From positions 1 to 60,824 of the forward strand of contig CALUQO010000012.1 in NCBI GenBank assembly GCA_944322935.1: DNA of 60,824 nucleotides, written 5' to 3'. Of the stretch, positions 10,129 through 20,200 are shown in pieces (positions within the stretch are counted from its first letter, which is position 1; every line of letters starts with the position of its first letter). Source of the stretch: Candidatus Gastranaerophilales bacterium. Lineage in GTDB: Bacteria > Cyanobacteriota > Vampirovibrionia > Gastranaerophilales > Gastranaerophilaceae. The notes beneath the pieces were generated by a model. That model did not search any database. It saw only the letters and a list, made by a program, of their open reading frames with translations, and was not told the DNA's origin. The position numbers and the translations under genes were made by a program.

Positions 10129-11883
10129 ATGACTGATAAAAAGATTCAAATAAAAATAGATAACCAAACATATGAGCTATCTTCGCAAAACGACATAAAT
10201 CTTTTGAATGCAAAACCGGATAATATTTTTCTTAAAGTTTTTAAAGAAATTTATGATACATCGGGCGACGGTGTTATTAACAGGGGAAAAGAAGCCGGTG
10301 TTTTTATGTATGACATGGCTAATATCCTCGGTGCGGACGATACTTTTGTGCCCGAGCATCTTGAAAAGTATCTGGAAAATATGACAGACTCCGATGACAT
10401 AAGTCTTAAGCAAGCGTTTAGTGAATTTTTGAAATCCGTACTTCCTCAAAAAAATAATAAAGAAAACCTGTCAGATAAATGGATTGTGCAAAATAACCAG
10501 TCCATGGACAGTATTTCAAAAATGGTATTGAAGCAGACAAAACCTGATTTTAAATACGAAGATGTTCTTAAAATGAACGAACAGCTTAAATCTTTAAATA
10601 AGGATAAATTGGACGGAACTAAAAACGGGTTTTTGGTTGGCAGCGAGATTACCCTGCCCGAGGCTGTTGACACAAGCAAAGAAAAGGTTTCTGAAAATCC
10701 TGTTTATGACTATGTTTGGTGGACTCAAACCAAAAGGGTTAAAGATGAGGTGCAAAAATATAATTTGATTGATACTCCTGTTGATTCCGAACTGTTTAAT
10801 GATGCAAAAGGTATTGTCCGGGATTTTTTGAAGGAATACGGTGTTTTAAAATCATCATCGATGGAATATTTGCTTCTTGCTCCGCATTTTGACAGCAGTG
10901 AGGAGACAAATAATAATATAGGGGCGATACGGGAAAATTATCTCGATAATTCCAAAAAGGTTTCAATTGATAAGATATCTTCGCTTGTCAAACTGTATAA
11001 AACCGCAAATTGCGGGGAATGCGCAGAGCTTGTGTCCAAAATGATTTTTGATAAATACAAGGATAAGTACGAGTTTAGTGACATAACTTTTGCGTCGGAA
11101 CCGTATGACGATTTAAAAACGCATGTTGCTGTGCTTATGAAATCCAAAGAAACCGGTGAAGAATATGTTGTTGATACCTGGATAGACCCCAAAAAAGGTG
11201 CAATTTTTAAAAAAGATGACTGGGAAAAAATGCTTCAAAAAGTTTATGACGTCGAAAAAAGTGAAGTAGACACGGATTCTTCCACTTATGATTTGCTTGA
11301 TAAGGAATCTGAATTTTGGCAGTCTGCGTCTGTAATGTCTAAAAAATATGCTGATATTGATTTTAACAGTCCCGATGATTTTTGTGTTTCCGTGTATTAC
11401 GGATTAGTCGACGGAAAAACTTACAGCGAAGATGTTATGAAGCTTTTTAGAAAATACGGTGAAGCATATGATTCTCTTTATAATGAAAACAAGGGGTTTT
11501 ATGATAAAAGAGAAGTGGTTAAAGAGCAGATATCCCCTGATGCAGCCAGAGATGTGCAGCAATTTGGTCAAATGGTTTATGCCGGAATAGTAATAGAACA
11601 TAAACAGTATTCCGATGAAATACGGGAATTGTTTAAAACATATTGTTCCAATGAATACCAAAGGAGTGTAAAAGCTAAAGAAATTCAATCATTAAAAGAT
11701 TTTATCGTAAAAGAATTTAAAAAAGACGATGTTGAAGAGGCTTTAATCTGGCCGGAATATTTTCTTGATTGCATTTATGTCGGCTTGCGTTATGGGAAAA
11801 CATATTCGCCTGAGCTTATGCAAATATTTAATAAATACGGCGACTACAGGGTGGATATATTAGAAAATCTTAAAGACAAATAA
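10129..11883 (+). CDS. Large protein with LysM-like and transglutaminase-like segments
   Basis: I do not recognise this 584-aa protein as a named family. The ATG at 10129 (MTDKK) is preferred over an in-frame TTG at 10084 because it follows AGGTG. In order it shows an EF-hand- or dockerin-like loop, DTSGDGVINR, near residue 45; a LysM-like stretch (WIVQNNQSMDSIS to NGFLVGSEITLP) at about 120-185; and a segment with NCGEC (C295/C298), THVAV (H332) and VVDTW (D349). That Cys-His-Asp order and spacing resemble transglutaminase- or papain-fold enzymes. The C-terminal 200 residues hold three copies of a motif like GKTYSxxxMxxFxKYG. No signal peptide is visible. It may be a cytoplasmic or non-classically exported peptidase or transferase; the catalytic reading is inference. 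Confidence 0.7.
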   Translation: MTDKKIQIKIDNQTYELSSQNDINLLNAKPDNIFLKVFKEIYDTSGDGVINRGKEAGVFMYDMANILGADDTFVPEHLEKYLENMTDSDDISLKQAFSEFLKSVLPQKNNKENLSDKWIVQNNQSMDSISKMVLKQTKPDFKYEDVLKMNEQLKSLNKDKLDGTKNGFLVGSEITLPEAVDTSKEKVSENPVYDYVWWTQTKRVKDEVQKYNLIDTPVDSELFNDAKGIVRDFLKEYGVLKSSSMEYLLLAPHFDSSEETNNNIGAIRENYLDNSKKVSIDKISSLVKLYKTANCGECAELVSKMIFDKYKDKYEFSDITFASEPYDDLKTHVAVLMKSKETGEEYVVDTWIDPKKGAIFKKDDWEKMLQKVYDVEKSEVDTDSSTYDLLDKESEFWQSASVMSKKYADIDFNSPDDFCVSVYYGLVDGKTYSEDVMKLFRKYGEAYDSLYNENKGFYDKREVVKEQISPDAARDVQQFGQMVYAGIVIEHKQYSDEIRELFKTYCSNEYQRSVKAKEIQSLKDFIVKEFKKDDVEEALIWPEYFLDCIYVGLRYGKTYSPELMQIFNKYGDYRVDILENLKDK

Positions 11884-11953
11884 ATTTTCTCACATATTTT
11901 ATTAATAATGTGTTATGATTTTTATATGAATTAAGAAACAAGGGGAGTTTTTC

Positions 11954-13189
11954 ATGCCTGTTGATGATACATTGGTTATGATACTTGCGGGAGGCGAGGG
12001 CAAAAGGCTTTATCCTCTTACACGCGACCGTGCAAAACCGGCTGTGCCGTTTGGCGGAAGATATCGTATCATCGATTTTGTTATAAATAATTTTATTAAT
12101 TCCGGCTTTTATAAATTAAAGATTCTGACTCAGTATAAGTCGGACTCTCTCAACAAACATATTTTAAAAACATGGCCCCTGTCGCCCATCATTAACCAGT
12201 ATGTGGATTTGGTTCCAGCGCAAATGCGTATCGACAGCCACTGGTATAAAGGCACGGCAGATGCGGTATTTCAAAATATCCACCATATTCTTGCCGAGGA
12301 CAGCAAATTTGTTGCGGTGTTCGGCGGCGACCATATTTATAAAATGAATGTTGCGCAAATGCTTGATTTTCATAAAAAGAATAACGCGGATTTAACAATT
12401 TCTGCTATACCTATCCCTATTGAGCAGGCGGGGGAATACGGTATTATGGAGGTCGATGAAAACTGGCGTTTGATTAATTTTATTGAAAAACCTAAAACAA
12501 AGCCAAAACACATTCCCGGGGATGAAACAAAATGCCTTGCTTCAATGGGTAATTACTTTTTTAACAGGGAAAAACTTATTGATGAGCTGCAGGCAGACGC
12601 ATTGATTGAAGACTCAAACCATGATTTCGGCAAAAATGTTATCCCCAAAATGCTTGAACAGGGGGATAGAATTTTTGTGTATGACTTTGCTCAAAATACA
12701 TTTCCCGGCATGGAAGAGTCTGAGCGCGGCTACTGGCGTGATGTGGGAACAATGGATGCGTACTGGCAGGCTAATATGGATTTGCTTGCTTATGACCCTG
12801 AATTTAATTTATATACAAAAGAGTGGCCGGTAAGAACATACAATTATAATTTTCCGCCTGCTAAATTTATCTGGGAAGAACTTGAAAGACGCGGCATGGC
12901 AACAAACTCGCTTGTTTCCGAGGGGTGTATTATATCCGGCGGTACTCTCTCAAGATGTATTTTATCGCCAAAGGTCAGAATCAACAGTTTTTCAAGCGTT
13001 GAAGATTCTATAATTATGGAGAATGTAAATATCGGAAGACATTCTCATATTAAAAAAGCTATAATAGATAAGAATGTAGATATTCCGCCTTATACAAATA
13101 TCGGCTTTGACCGTGAACAAGATGAATCACGCGGGTTTTATGTTTCCGAGGGCGGAGTGACAGTAGTACCAAAAGGAGCACAAATTTGA
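11954..13189 (+). CDS. glgC: Glucose-1-phosphate adenylyltransferase
   Basis: The enzyme makes ADP-glucose from glucose-1-phosphate and ATP, the committed step of glycogen synthesis. The 411-aa length is normal for GlgC. The nucleotide-binding start MILAGGEGKRLYPLT with KPAVPFGG, the YKGTADAVFQN segment, the GGDHIYKM metal site and the FIEKP substrate element are all present. A left-handed beta-helix domain with bacterial hexapeptide features (INSFSSVEDSIIMENVNIG) forms the C-terminus. AGGGGAG precedes the ATG. No other glycogen gene lies nearby. Its stop codon overlaps the TTG start of the next gene, so the two are probably translated together. Confidence 0.95.
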   Translation: MPVDDTLVMILAGGEGKRLYPLTRDRAKPAVPFGGRYRIIDFVINNFINSGFYKLKILTQYKSDSLNKHILKTWPLSPIINQYVDLVPAQMRIDSHWYKGTADAVFQNIHHILAEDSKFVAVFGGDHIYKMNVAQMLDFHKKNNADLTISAIPIPIEQAGEYGIMEVDENWRLINFIEKPKTKPKHIPGDETKCLASMGNYFFNREKLIDELQADALIEDSNHDFGKNVIPKMLEQGDRIFVYDFAQNTFPGMEESERGYWRDVGTMDAYWQANMDLLAYDPEFNLYTKEWPVRTYNYNFPPAKFIWEELERRGMATNSLVSEGCIISGGTLSRCILSPKVRINSFSSVEDSIIMENVNIGRHSHIKKAIIDKNVDIPPYTNIGFDREQDESRGFYVSEGGVTVVPKGAQI

Positions 13190-13662
13190 ACAAGAAGTTA
13201 AGAATTTCATTAATTGCAGTTGCAATACTTTTACTCATCGGCATATCCGTTACGAGCTGTATGGCTATTTTGCCAAAAGCAAATATGAAACCTTCTGATT
13301 ATGACCTGGGAATGACGCTTGAGCAGGCATCTAAAGAGGATAAACCGGTATTGACCGTGTTTTATGTGGACTGGTGTACATATTGTAAAAGATTTATGCC
13401 CAAGCTGGATAAAATCAGAAATGCACGCAAAAATGATTTGAATGTAGTTTTGCTTAATGTAGAAGACCCTGCTAACGAAAAAATTGCACATGAGTATAAA
13501 ATATCCGGTTTTCCGACGGTTTATATCATAGATAAGAAGTATGACAACCGTGTACATATAGACGGCGGTTATCTGGAAACTGTGGACACTTTGAATACTG
13601 AAATCCAAAGATATTTAAACATCAGAAAACTTGCTGAACAAGCATTATCCTGCAAAAAATAG
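13186..13662 (+). CDS. Thioredoxin-like lipoprotein
   Basis: The protein has 158 residues. It opens with a basic tip and a hydrophobic helix ending in VTSC, a plausible lipobox with Cys25 as the lipidated residue; if it is not cleaved, the helix is a membrane anchor. The thioredoxin fold follows, with the redox motif WCTYCK (C64/C67) and a cis-proline element GFPTVYII. It would act outside the cytoplasmic membrane on protein disulfides. The TTG start overlaps the glgC stop (TTGA) and has AAAAGGAG upstream, indicating translational coupling. A pilin-like gene follows 11 bp later, so one role could be disulfide handling of exported pilins; that link is inference. Confidence 0.85.
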   Translation: MNKKLRISLIAVAILLLIGISVTSCMAILPKANMKPSDYDLGMTLEQASKEDKPVLTVFYVDWCTYCKRFMPKLDKIRNARKNDLNVVLLNVEDPANEKIAHEYKISGFPTVYIIDKKYDNRVHIDGGYLETVDTLNTEIQRYLNIRKLAEQALSCKK

Positions 13663-13673
13663 AAAGGTTTTTT

Positions 13674-14234
13674 ATGGCTGTATTTGAAAAATCAAAAGGA
13701 TTTACGTTTGCGGAACTTGCGCTGGTTTTGCTTATAATCGGTGTAATAGCGGCAATAACCGTTCCTACTTTAAGAAAAAGAATTTACAGAAGCCAATACG
13801 AAAGAGGAGCACAAAAAGCATATCTTACTTTGAATGAGGCGTTTGATGAGGCTATTGTTTTGTACGGGTCTCCTCATAAATGGAAAAACAACAAAGATGG
13901 AAAAACCCCTGCTGATATGATTACCGAACAATTAAAACTTCGTTCAAATAATCTGACTGCGGACGGTATGGAAATTACTACCACGTGTACTAATGACGGA
14001 TGTGATTTTACCGTAGATATAAACGGGCCTAAAAAAGAACCAAATGAAAAGGGCAGAGATATTTTTGACTTTGAGTTGATTTTTGCTAAAGTAAATGCGG
14101 AAGAAAATCCGACGGATGATGCCGGTATGGATAAAACAGACAAGGTGCGTCCTCTTGATACGGCGGAAAAACTCATGCAAAATAATTGGAAATATACTGA
14201 TGAGCTGTGGGATAATCCGACCCCCGGTTCATAA
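13674..14234 (+). CDS. Type IV pilin-like / pseudopilin protein
   Basis: The 186-aa product begins with a type III (prepilin) signal: KSKGFTFAELALVLLIIG, with predicted cleavage between G and F and the conserved Glu at +5. A hydrophobic helix follows, then a soluble domain with a cysteine pair (TTCTNDGCDF) and a DINGPKKEPNEKGRDIFDF segment. A similar D-[IV]-NG...P-N-x-x-G-x-DIF motif occurs in the pilin-like protein at 55215, so the two belong to one family. It would be processed by prepilin peptidase and assembled by a type IV pilus or type II secretion machine. Part of the assembly apparatus (a GspF/PilC protein) is at 36275. Confidence 0.85.
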   Translation: MAVFEKSKGFTFAELALVLLIIGVIAAITVPTLRKRIYRSQYERGAQKAYLTLNEAFDEAIVLYGSPHKWKNNKDGKTPADMITEQLKLRSNNLTADGMEITTTCTNDGCDFTVDINGPKKEPNEKGRDIFDFELIFAKVNAEENPTDDAGMDKTDKVRPLDTAEKLMQNNWKYTDELWDNPTPGS

Positions 14235-14405
14235 TATAAAAATATAATGTTTAAACACCGCCTTTTGGGTACTGCTGATATTGTGAATTCAAACGATTGA
14301 TGTGTGCTTCAAAAGTCCGGCACGTCGCAATGACAATGAGGTTTTGCAGGCAAGCGGCTGTTTTGCCAGCAGAGTGAAGCCGATAATATGATGAAACATT
14401 TTTGC

Positions 14406-14430
14406 TGCACTAAATCCGTGATTTAGTGCA
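14406..14430. repeat. Small palindrome TGCACTAAATC / GATTTAGTGCA
   Basis: This is an 11-bp perfect stem with the loop CGT, in the 217-bp spacer between two convergent genes. Related TAAATC-CGT-GATTTA elements occur at 29113-29130 (other orientation), 31668-31696 and 52815-52831, so it is one of a dispersed family. It lacks a T run and may serve as a transcription barrier or be a REP-type repeat. Just upstream (about 14300-14340) is a degenerate piece of the GCTTCAGAATGACA repeat. Confidence 0.6.
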
Positions 14431-14451
14431 TACTATCCGGCTAAAGCGTTT

Positions 14452-15084
14452 TTATTTCTTTGCATAAGCTTTCGGGTTTTGCATAATAGGAACAAGCTCT
14501 TTTAAAACATTTATATTTTTAGCAGCAGCCTGTGTTTTTGCACTGACCTTGCCCGCGCAATAAACGCCCTGCAGTTTGCCGTCTGCGCTGTACCAGTATG
14601 CGGATTTGTTTTTGTCCTTGTAAAAAATCATCATATTTTCAAGCGGGCCTTCAAAGTTTTTGTAATCATACTGGTATATTACAATATTGGGTACAATATT
14701 GGGCTCCGGCTCATCTGTTTCCTGAATCACTACAAAACCGACCATATCTTTATTCTTGTTGTATTGTGCGCCGTAGTGTACATCAGGAAAGTTTCCCATG
14801 CCTGTATTCCACACAATATAGCTGCCATCCAGCCAAGGAAGGACGAGCCTGCCTTTAAAAAGTTCTTCGCTTGGAACATCTGAACTTCCGACAATACCGT
14901 CCCATTCGGAGGCAAGTGTCGAGGTCATTTCCATCCTTACCATGCTGTGAGGGATAAAGTTAAGAGTTTCGATATTGTTTTTTAATTGAGCGGAATCGGA
15001 CTCCGCGGCAATAGCCGAAACGCTTGCCATTACAGTGAAACACATCAGCAAAAATAAAATCGTTGCAAATTTTTTCATAAACAT
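14452..15084 (-). CDS. Secreted protein of unknown function
   Basis: I do not recognise the family. The protein (210 aa) starts with a clear signal peptide: KK, a hydrophobic core, then a likely cleavage site after SAIAA. The first of two ATGs is chosen because AGGAG lies 6 nt upstream. The mature part is rich in aromatic residues (WLDGSYIVWNTGMGNF, YYSADGK-type segments) and lacks conserved cysteine pairs, consistent with a small periplasmic beta-sheet protein. It is the last gene after plsC on the minus strand, 25 bp downstream, and may be cotranscribed with the phospholipid genes. Confidence 0.75.
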   Translation of the reverse strand: MFMKKFATILFLLMCFTVMASVSAIAAESDSAQLKNNIETLNFIPHSMVRMEMTSTLASEWDGIVGSSDVPSEELFKGRLVLPWLDGSYIVWNTGMGNFPDVHYGAQYNKNKDMVGFVVIQETDEPEPNIVPNIVIYQYDYKNFEGPLENMMIFYKDKNKSAYWYSADGKLQGVYCAGKVSAKTQAAAKNINVLKELVPIMQNPKAYAKK

Positions 15085-15109
15085 AACAAACTCCTATGCG
15101 TTTTGTTTT

Positions 15110-15766
15110 TTACAATTCCTCTCTTCTTTTGTGTTCTTCCTTCAGCTTTTCAACCTCGGAGCGGATTCTTTCAGTAAATTCTTTTGTTGAAGTGTTGTCG
15201 TAATATACGGGTTCCGATATATAGACATCAGCAATAAAAGGCACAAACAAAAAGCTGCCTTTGGGTAATATTCTGTCGGGCCCGTTAATATAGCAGGGTA
15301 CAACAGGGATGTCGGGGTTCATCTTTGCTATATGAGCAACGCCCGATTTAAACTCTGCAAGAGTATTGTCGTTACCTCTTGTCCCTTCGGGATAAATAAT
15401 TATGGTTTCTCCCGCTCTCAAAGGCTCATTTATATCTTTAAACAGTTCTTCTTTGCTTGCTTTTTTGACCTTGCGAGAAATCGGAATAACACCGAGAAGT
15501 TTTGTAAACACAAAGGTTTTAAACTTTGTATCGCAAAAATAATCAGCAGCCGCAACTGGATGGATTTTTAATATCTGAGAGCCCGAAAACAAACTCATCA
15601 AAATCAAAGTGTCAAAGTGGCTGTTGTGGTTTGCCACTATTATGGAAGCTTCCCTGCTCACTTTAGGCAAATTGTCCGCTCCTGATACATTCACACCAAA
15701 AACAAGGTAAATAAAAGGTTTTATAAAAAAAGTAAAAGTTATATATTTCAAAAATCTGTAAAACAT
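15110..15766 (-). CDS. plsC: 1-acyl-sn-glycerol-3-phosphate acyltransferase
   Basis: This membrane acyltransferase makes phosphatidic acid. The catalytic HX4D motif is NHNSHFD (H47, D52), followed by an EGTRG phosphate-binding motif and a VPCYINGP segment. The length of 218 aa is normal. The ATG (MFYRF) is chosen over an in-frame TTG 18 nt upstream because AGAGGA lies 7 nt before it. That AGAGGA falls at the very end of cdsA, leaving only 4 nt between the genes, so they are coupled. PlsC feeds phosphatidate to CdsA, encoded just upstream. A second PlsC-type domain sits in the fusion protein at 17280. Confidence 0.93.
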   Translation of the reverse strand: MFYRFLKYITFTFFIKPFIYLVFGVNVSGADNLPKVSREASIIVANHNSHFDTLILMSLFSGSQILKIHPVAAADYFCDTKFKTFVFTKLLGVIPISRKVKKASKEELFKDINEPLRAGETIIIYPEGTRGNDNTLAEFKSGVAHIAKMNPDIPVVPCYINGPDRILPKGSFLFVPFIADVYISEPVYYDNTSTKEFTERIRSEVEKLKEEHKRREEL

Positions 15767-15770
15767 AAAG

Positions 15771-16727
15771 TTATCCTCTTGCAAAAACTATTGAGTTAAG
15801 GTACGCAAAATAATGGAAGAATAAAGGAGCCGTAAACAATAAGCTGTCCAGCCTGTCTAATATTCCGCCATGTCCGGGGATGAGGGTACTTGTATCTTTT
15901 ACGCCCAAATCTCTTTTGATTGCAGACATTGTAACATCACCGAAGAAGCCGAATATTGCAAGCACCGCACCGCCGAATACGGATTGCAAAAGCGTGAACG
16001 GTGTTAAGAAGTAAGCCATCACAACGGATAATATGGTTGTACCTATTACCCCGCCGATAAAGCCTTCCCAGGTTTTGTTCGGGCTGACTTTGGGGATAAT
16101 TTTATGTTTGCCCAGTGCTTTTCCGCAGAACATCTGTATAAAATCGTTTGCAACAGTAAGAACAAGTATATAAAACAGCAGCCCCAGACATCCGCCCTTA
16201 GGGTTGTACTGCATGGGAACAACGGCAATCATCCCCAGATACCCAAGAGCGTAAACCGTAGTCATCAAGCCGTACTGTATAACTGCAAGGTTCTTTAAAA
16301 AGCCCTCTGTATTGCTTGACATAACCATACGAACGGAAATAAGAATAAACATATACAAAGGAATAAACAGATAAAACAAGGTTGCCCACTGTATATAAAC
16401 AATATAATAAGACGCAGGAATGGACAAATAAGCCCACCACAAAACTTTTCTGTCGGTTTTCCGAGTCGGAATAAGAGAGAAAAATTCCTTCAAAGAAAGG
16501 TAGCTTATGAGCATCAAAAATAAAAATGCCACTATCTTGTTAAAACAAAACGCAGCCGTAAAAAACAAACAAATAAAAAAGAAGGATTTAACTCTTATCC
16601 AAATATTATCCAAATCTTTTTTGGTCGCAATCTGTGCAATTTTAACTATACCAAAAAGCAAGAACACAAACGCATACAAAAGTACAATTGCAACTTTTAC
16701 GTTGTGTGTAAATACAAAATGTTCCAC
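15771..16727 (-). CDS. cdsA: Phosphatidate cytidylyltransferase
   Basis: The enzyme converts phosphatidate and CTP into CDP-diacylglycerol. The protein has 318 residues, many hydrophobic helices and the C-terminal signature SAIKRDLGVKDTSTLIPGHG followed by GILDRLDS, which holds the catalytic aspartates. The start is a GTG with AGGAG 5 nt upstream. It lies in a lipid-synthesis unit between a CDP-alcohol phosphatidyltransferase, which uses its product, and plsC, which makes its substrate. Confidence 0.95.
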   Translation of the reverse strand: MEHFVFTHNVKVAIVLLYAFVFLLFGIVKIAQIATKKDLDNIWIRVKSFFFICLFFTAAFCFNKIVAFLFLMLISYLSLKEFFSLIPTRKTDRKVLWWAYLSIPASYYIVYIQWATLFYLFIPLYMFILISVRMVMSSNTEGFLKNLAVIQYGLMTTVYALGYLGMIAVVPMQYNPKGGCLGLLFYILVLTVANDFIQMFCGKALGKHKIIPKVSPNKTWEGFIGGVIGTTILSVVMAYFLTPFTLLQSVFGGAVLAIFGFFGDVTMSAIKRDLGVKDTSTLIPGHGGILDRLDSLLFTAPLFFHYFAYLNSIVFARG

Positions 16728-16739
16728 CTTTTCTCCTAT

Positions 16740-17260
16740 CTATTTGTTTGAATTTTCTTCAACCGATTTTGCTTCCTTATATATGCCGCCTACTCTGCGA
16801 AGCACCGTAATCTGCCCGAGCACAAAGAAAAGGAGCATACATATTTCCAAATAAGAAAAATGATACCCGCAGACCTTAAGATTACAAGAAACATTGTTGC
16901 AAGCCCCAGCAATCCGATAACATCATTACAAATAAGACTAAGCAAAATACCGCCTACAATAAATATATCTCCGTATCTGTCCGGCAGAGCATTAATAATT
17001 TCGCCGTGGATTTTGCTGTCATCGCCCTTTTGTATTGCAACAACGCCGTCCAGCGTGTTAAGTGTCATTCTTAAAAAGATTAAAAGTATTATCCATAAAA
17101 ACAGTTTTGGGTTTTCATTGCCCGCATAAAAGCAGTATCCGGTTACAAAAGCTACAACAAAAGCCATCCAGCTGAAAACATCGGGATTAATAAAAGAGAT
17201 TTTTTTCGCTAACGGTAATATGAACTTTCTGTATGGATATTTTAACTGATGTAATGCCAT
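16740..17260 (-). CDS. CDP-alcohol phosphatidyltransferase, frameshifted in this sequence
   Basis: This membrane enzyme would exchange CMP of CDP-diacylglycerol for an alcohol head group. The signature reads LNTLDGVVAIQ...HGEIINALPD. The first and third aspartates are Asn, as in a known subfamily, and the usual Arg after Ala is Ile. The uninterrupted frame from the ATG at 17260 stops at 16790 with an odd tail (CSFSLCSGRLRCFAE). Shifting frame by one base at the T5 run near 16855-16860 restores a credible hydrophobic and charged C-terminus (LEICMLLFFVLGQ, then KEAKSVEENSNK) that ends at 16740, 12 bp before cdsA. The break is therefore a one-base deletion, either real or a homopolymer sequencing error. 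Confidence 0.8.
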
Positions 17261-17279
17261 AATTTCAGCCTTTCAATAT

Positions 17280-20200
17280 TTACGCATTGGTTAAAGTGCT
17301 GTTTTCATACCACGCAAGCAGGTCTTTTCTTTTAACCTTCTGGGTTGAAGTTTTGGGCAAATCTTCTCTTCTGAACACCACGACAGTAGGTGTTTTGTAA
17401 GCTGCAAGGTTTGCTGACGAAAGTTTTTTAACCTCTGCTTCAAGTTCCTTTTGTATTTCTTCATCCGATTTTTGCGCAAGCTCGTCCGAGGGAACAATAA
17501 TTACGCCCACTTCTTCCGTACCTGCTTTGTTACCGGATTTTATCTTCAAAGAAAGAACACAAAGTTCTTTTATCAAAGGCGATTGTTCAAGGACAGCTTC
17601 TACCTCTTCGGGGAAGATTTTTTTGCCGCCGCCTAAAACAATCATGTTTTTAATTCTTCCCGTGATTTTTATAAATCCGTCCTTGTCGATTTCCGCTATA
17701 TCACCCGTATGGAACCAGCCGTCCTCGTCAATAACTTCGGCTGTCATTTCGGGCTTATTATAGTATCCCTGCATAACGTTTGGCCCTGAGGCAAGGAGTT
17801 CTCCCTGCTCCGATAGTTTGACAGAAACAGAAGGCAGCGGTTTGCCGACAGTGCCTATTTTGTGTGCTTCATAGCGGTTTGTGGAAATTACCGGGCTGGT
17901 TTCGGTAAGTCCGTAGCCTTCAAAGGCGGGAACGCCGATTCTTTCAAAAAATTCAGCAATTTCTGCGTCCAGCGGAGCACCGCCCGAGATAAAGCATTCA
18001 AATTTTCCGCCAAAGCCGTCTATAATCGACTTAAACATAATTCTTCTTGCAAATCTCGGCATATATTTTGCAGCCGCATACATTATTTTGAAAATCTTTT
18101 GTACGTGCTGCGGTTTCTTTTTAAGCTGCTTATCAACGCTGTTTTTAAGCATTTTAGCAACAAGAGGAACAACTATCATATTTGTAATTTGTTTTTCCTT
18201 CATTGCCGCTGCAAGCTCTTTGGGGTTCAGTGTTTTTATATAAACAATTTTTGCACCCATAAAAAGCATTCCAAAGAATCCTACGTTAAGTTCAAGAAGG
18301 TGGTTCAAAGGCAGAATGGACAGCAGCGTGTTGTCTTTTGAAAGTTTAAATATTTTTTCAAAATCCTTCATCTGCGAATATATGTTGCCAAAACTAATCA
18401 TTACCCCCTTGGGGTTGCCGGTTGTACCAGAGGTATAAACGATTAATGCAGTTTCGTCCATTGAACGGGGACGTCCTATGCTCTTTTCAATATCCGCCTC
18501 GAGTTTTGAAACCGAAAGTATCTCGGGATGCTGTCTTTCTTCATCATCAAGAACATAAATATGCTGAATGGAAGGAACATTGTTTTTCAATTCGATTGCG
18601 TGGTCAAGGTAGTGGCTTGAGCACATCAAAATTTTCGGCGTACAATCCGAAAGTATATGGGTATGTTCGGGCACTGTCAATTTTACATCCAGAGGCACCG
18701 TTATTGCTCCTGTTTGAATTGATGCAAAAATACCTACCGCAAACTCGGGACGTGATTCACAAAGGATAGCTATTCTGTCCTTTCTTTGAATATCCGTATT
18801 TTCAATTAAATAATTGGCAAACTTTTTAGCCCTTCTGCTCAAATCGACATAACTTATCTCTTCATACCCGTCTTTTACCTTAAGCGACACGGCTTTTGTC
18901 TGCCCGTAAGTATCGCTGTACTGTTTCATTATATCGAGGAAGTTTGTGTACTGTGTATCTTTAATTTTATAAAAAGCTCTGCTGTCAAGCGACCTTTTCA
19001 TAAATCTGACACGCTGTTCAAGTTCTTTTGTAATTTGTTTTTCATCTGCGGACAAATCCGTTATGGGCTGACCGAATTGTATAATTATTGTTGTAAATAA
19101 TTTAGGATTTTTTCTGAATTTTCCCCACGCTTCAAAACCTCCCCTGATAGCAAACGGGATAATCGGGCAATCCGCTTCTTTGGCCATAATTGCCACTCCT
19201 CTGTGGAATCTTCCGGGGTTTCCGTCGGAAGTGAATTTTCCTTCGGGGAAAATTATCACGGGTTCACCTTGTTTAAGCTTGGTAACGCCTGATTCTATAG
19301 CTTCCAACCCCACACCAAAATTCAGAGGCAACACATTAAACCACTTGAGCATATGTCTTATCACCGGAACTTTAAAAGCAGCAGGGCCTGTCACAAACCA
19401 CAGGTTACGTTTTGTTGCCAGTTGCAAAATAAACGGATCCAGATGTCCAGTATGGTTGCCTGCAAGAATAGCTTTCCCTTTTTTGGGGATATTATCCACA
19501 CCTTCAAATTTATAAACAAACAAACATTTGAAAATCTGCCCGAGTGTAATTCGGAGCACAAAGTATCTGAAATCTTTGTTCAAAGCAAGAATCAAAACGA
19601 CCATTACTGCCGACAATACGGCTATGCCGTGAAATATAGCAAGCGGATGTATAATATCAGCGCATACCGATACAAAACCTATGCCGACAAGCGAAACAAA
19701 AGTTTCCAACATAGAGGCAAATGCAAATATTTTACCTCTGATAAAGTTAGGTGATACCTTTTGCAAAATTGTATCCACGGTAATTTTTAAAACCGAAGCA
19801 CAAAGCCCTATAACCCCGAGCCACAATCTTGCTTTAAAAAACGTTGTGCAAAAAGCAGCCGTGATTAAAAACACAAATAACCCTAAAAATGCCGTTACCA
19901 GTGTTTTTGTCGTTTTAAGACGCCCGCCGAACAGAACCATTACACACGCGCCGTAGAAAGTACCGCAGCCGAGCATCCATTTTAGTTTTGCCAGCCCCTG
20001 TACACTAACCTGATAAACATCGGTGGCAAGTGCGTTCATTGCATTGTAAAAAGTTGCGGAAATCAAAGAGATAACAACAGCAAGCAATATCATATTAAGA
20101 GCTTTTCTATGCTTTTCAAGGAATGATGCTGTTTGTTTTATATCTTTTATTATATCGAAATTCGAGATCGCCCTGTCTTCATCGTGATGTAAATTTACAA

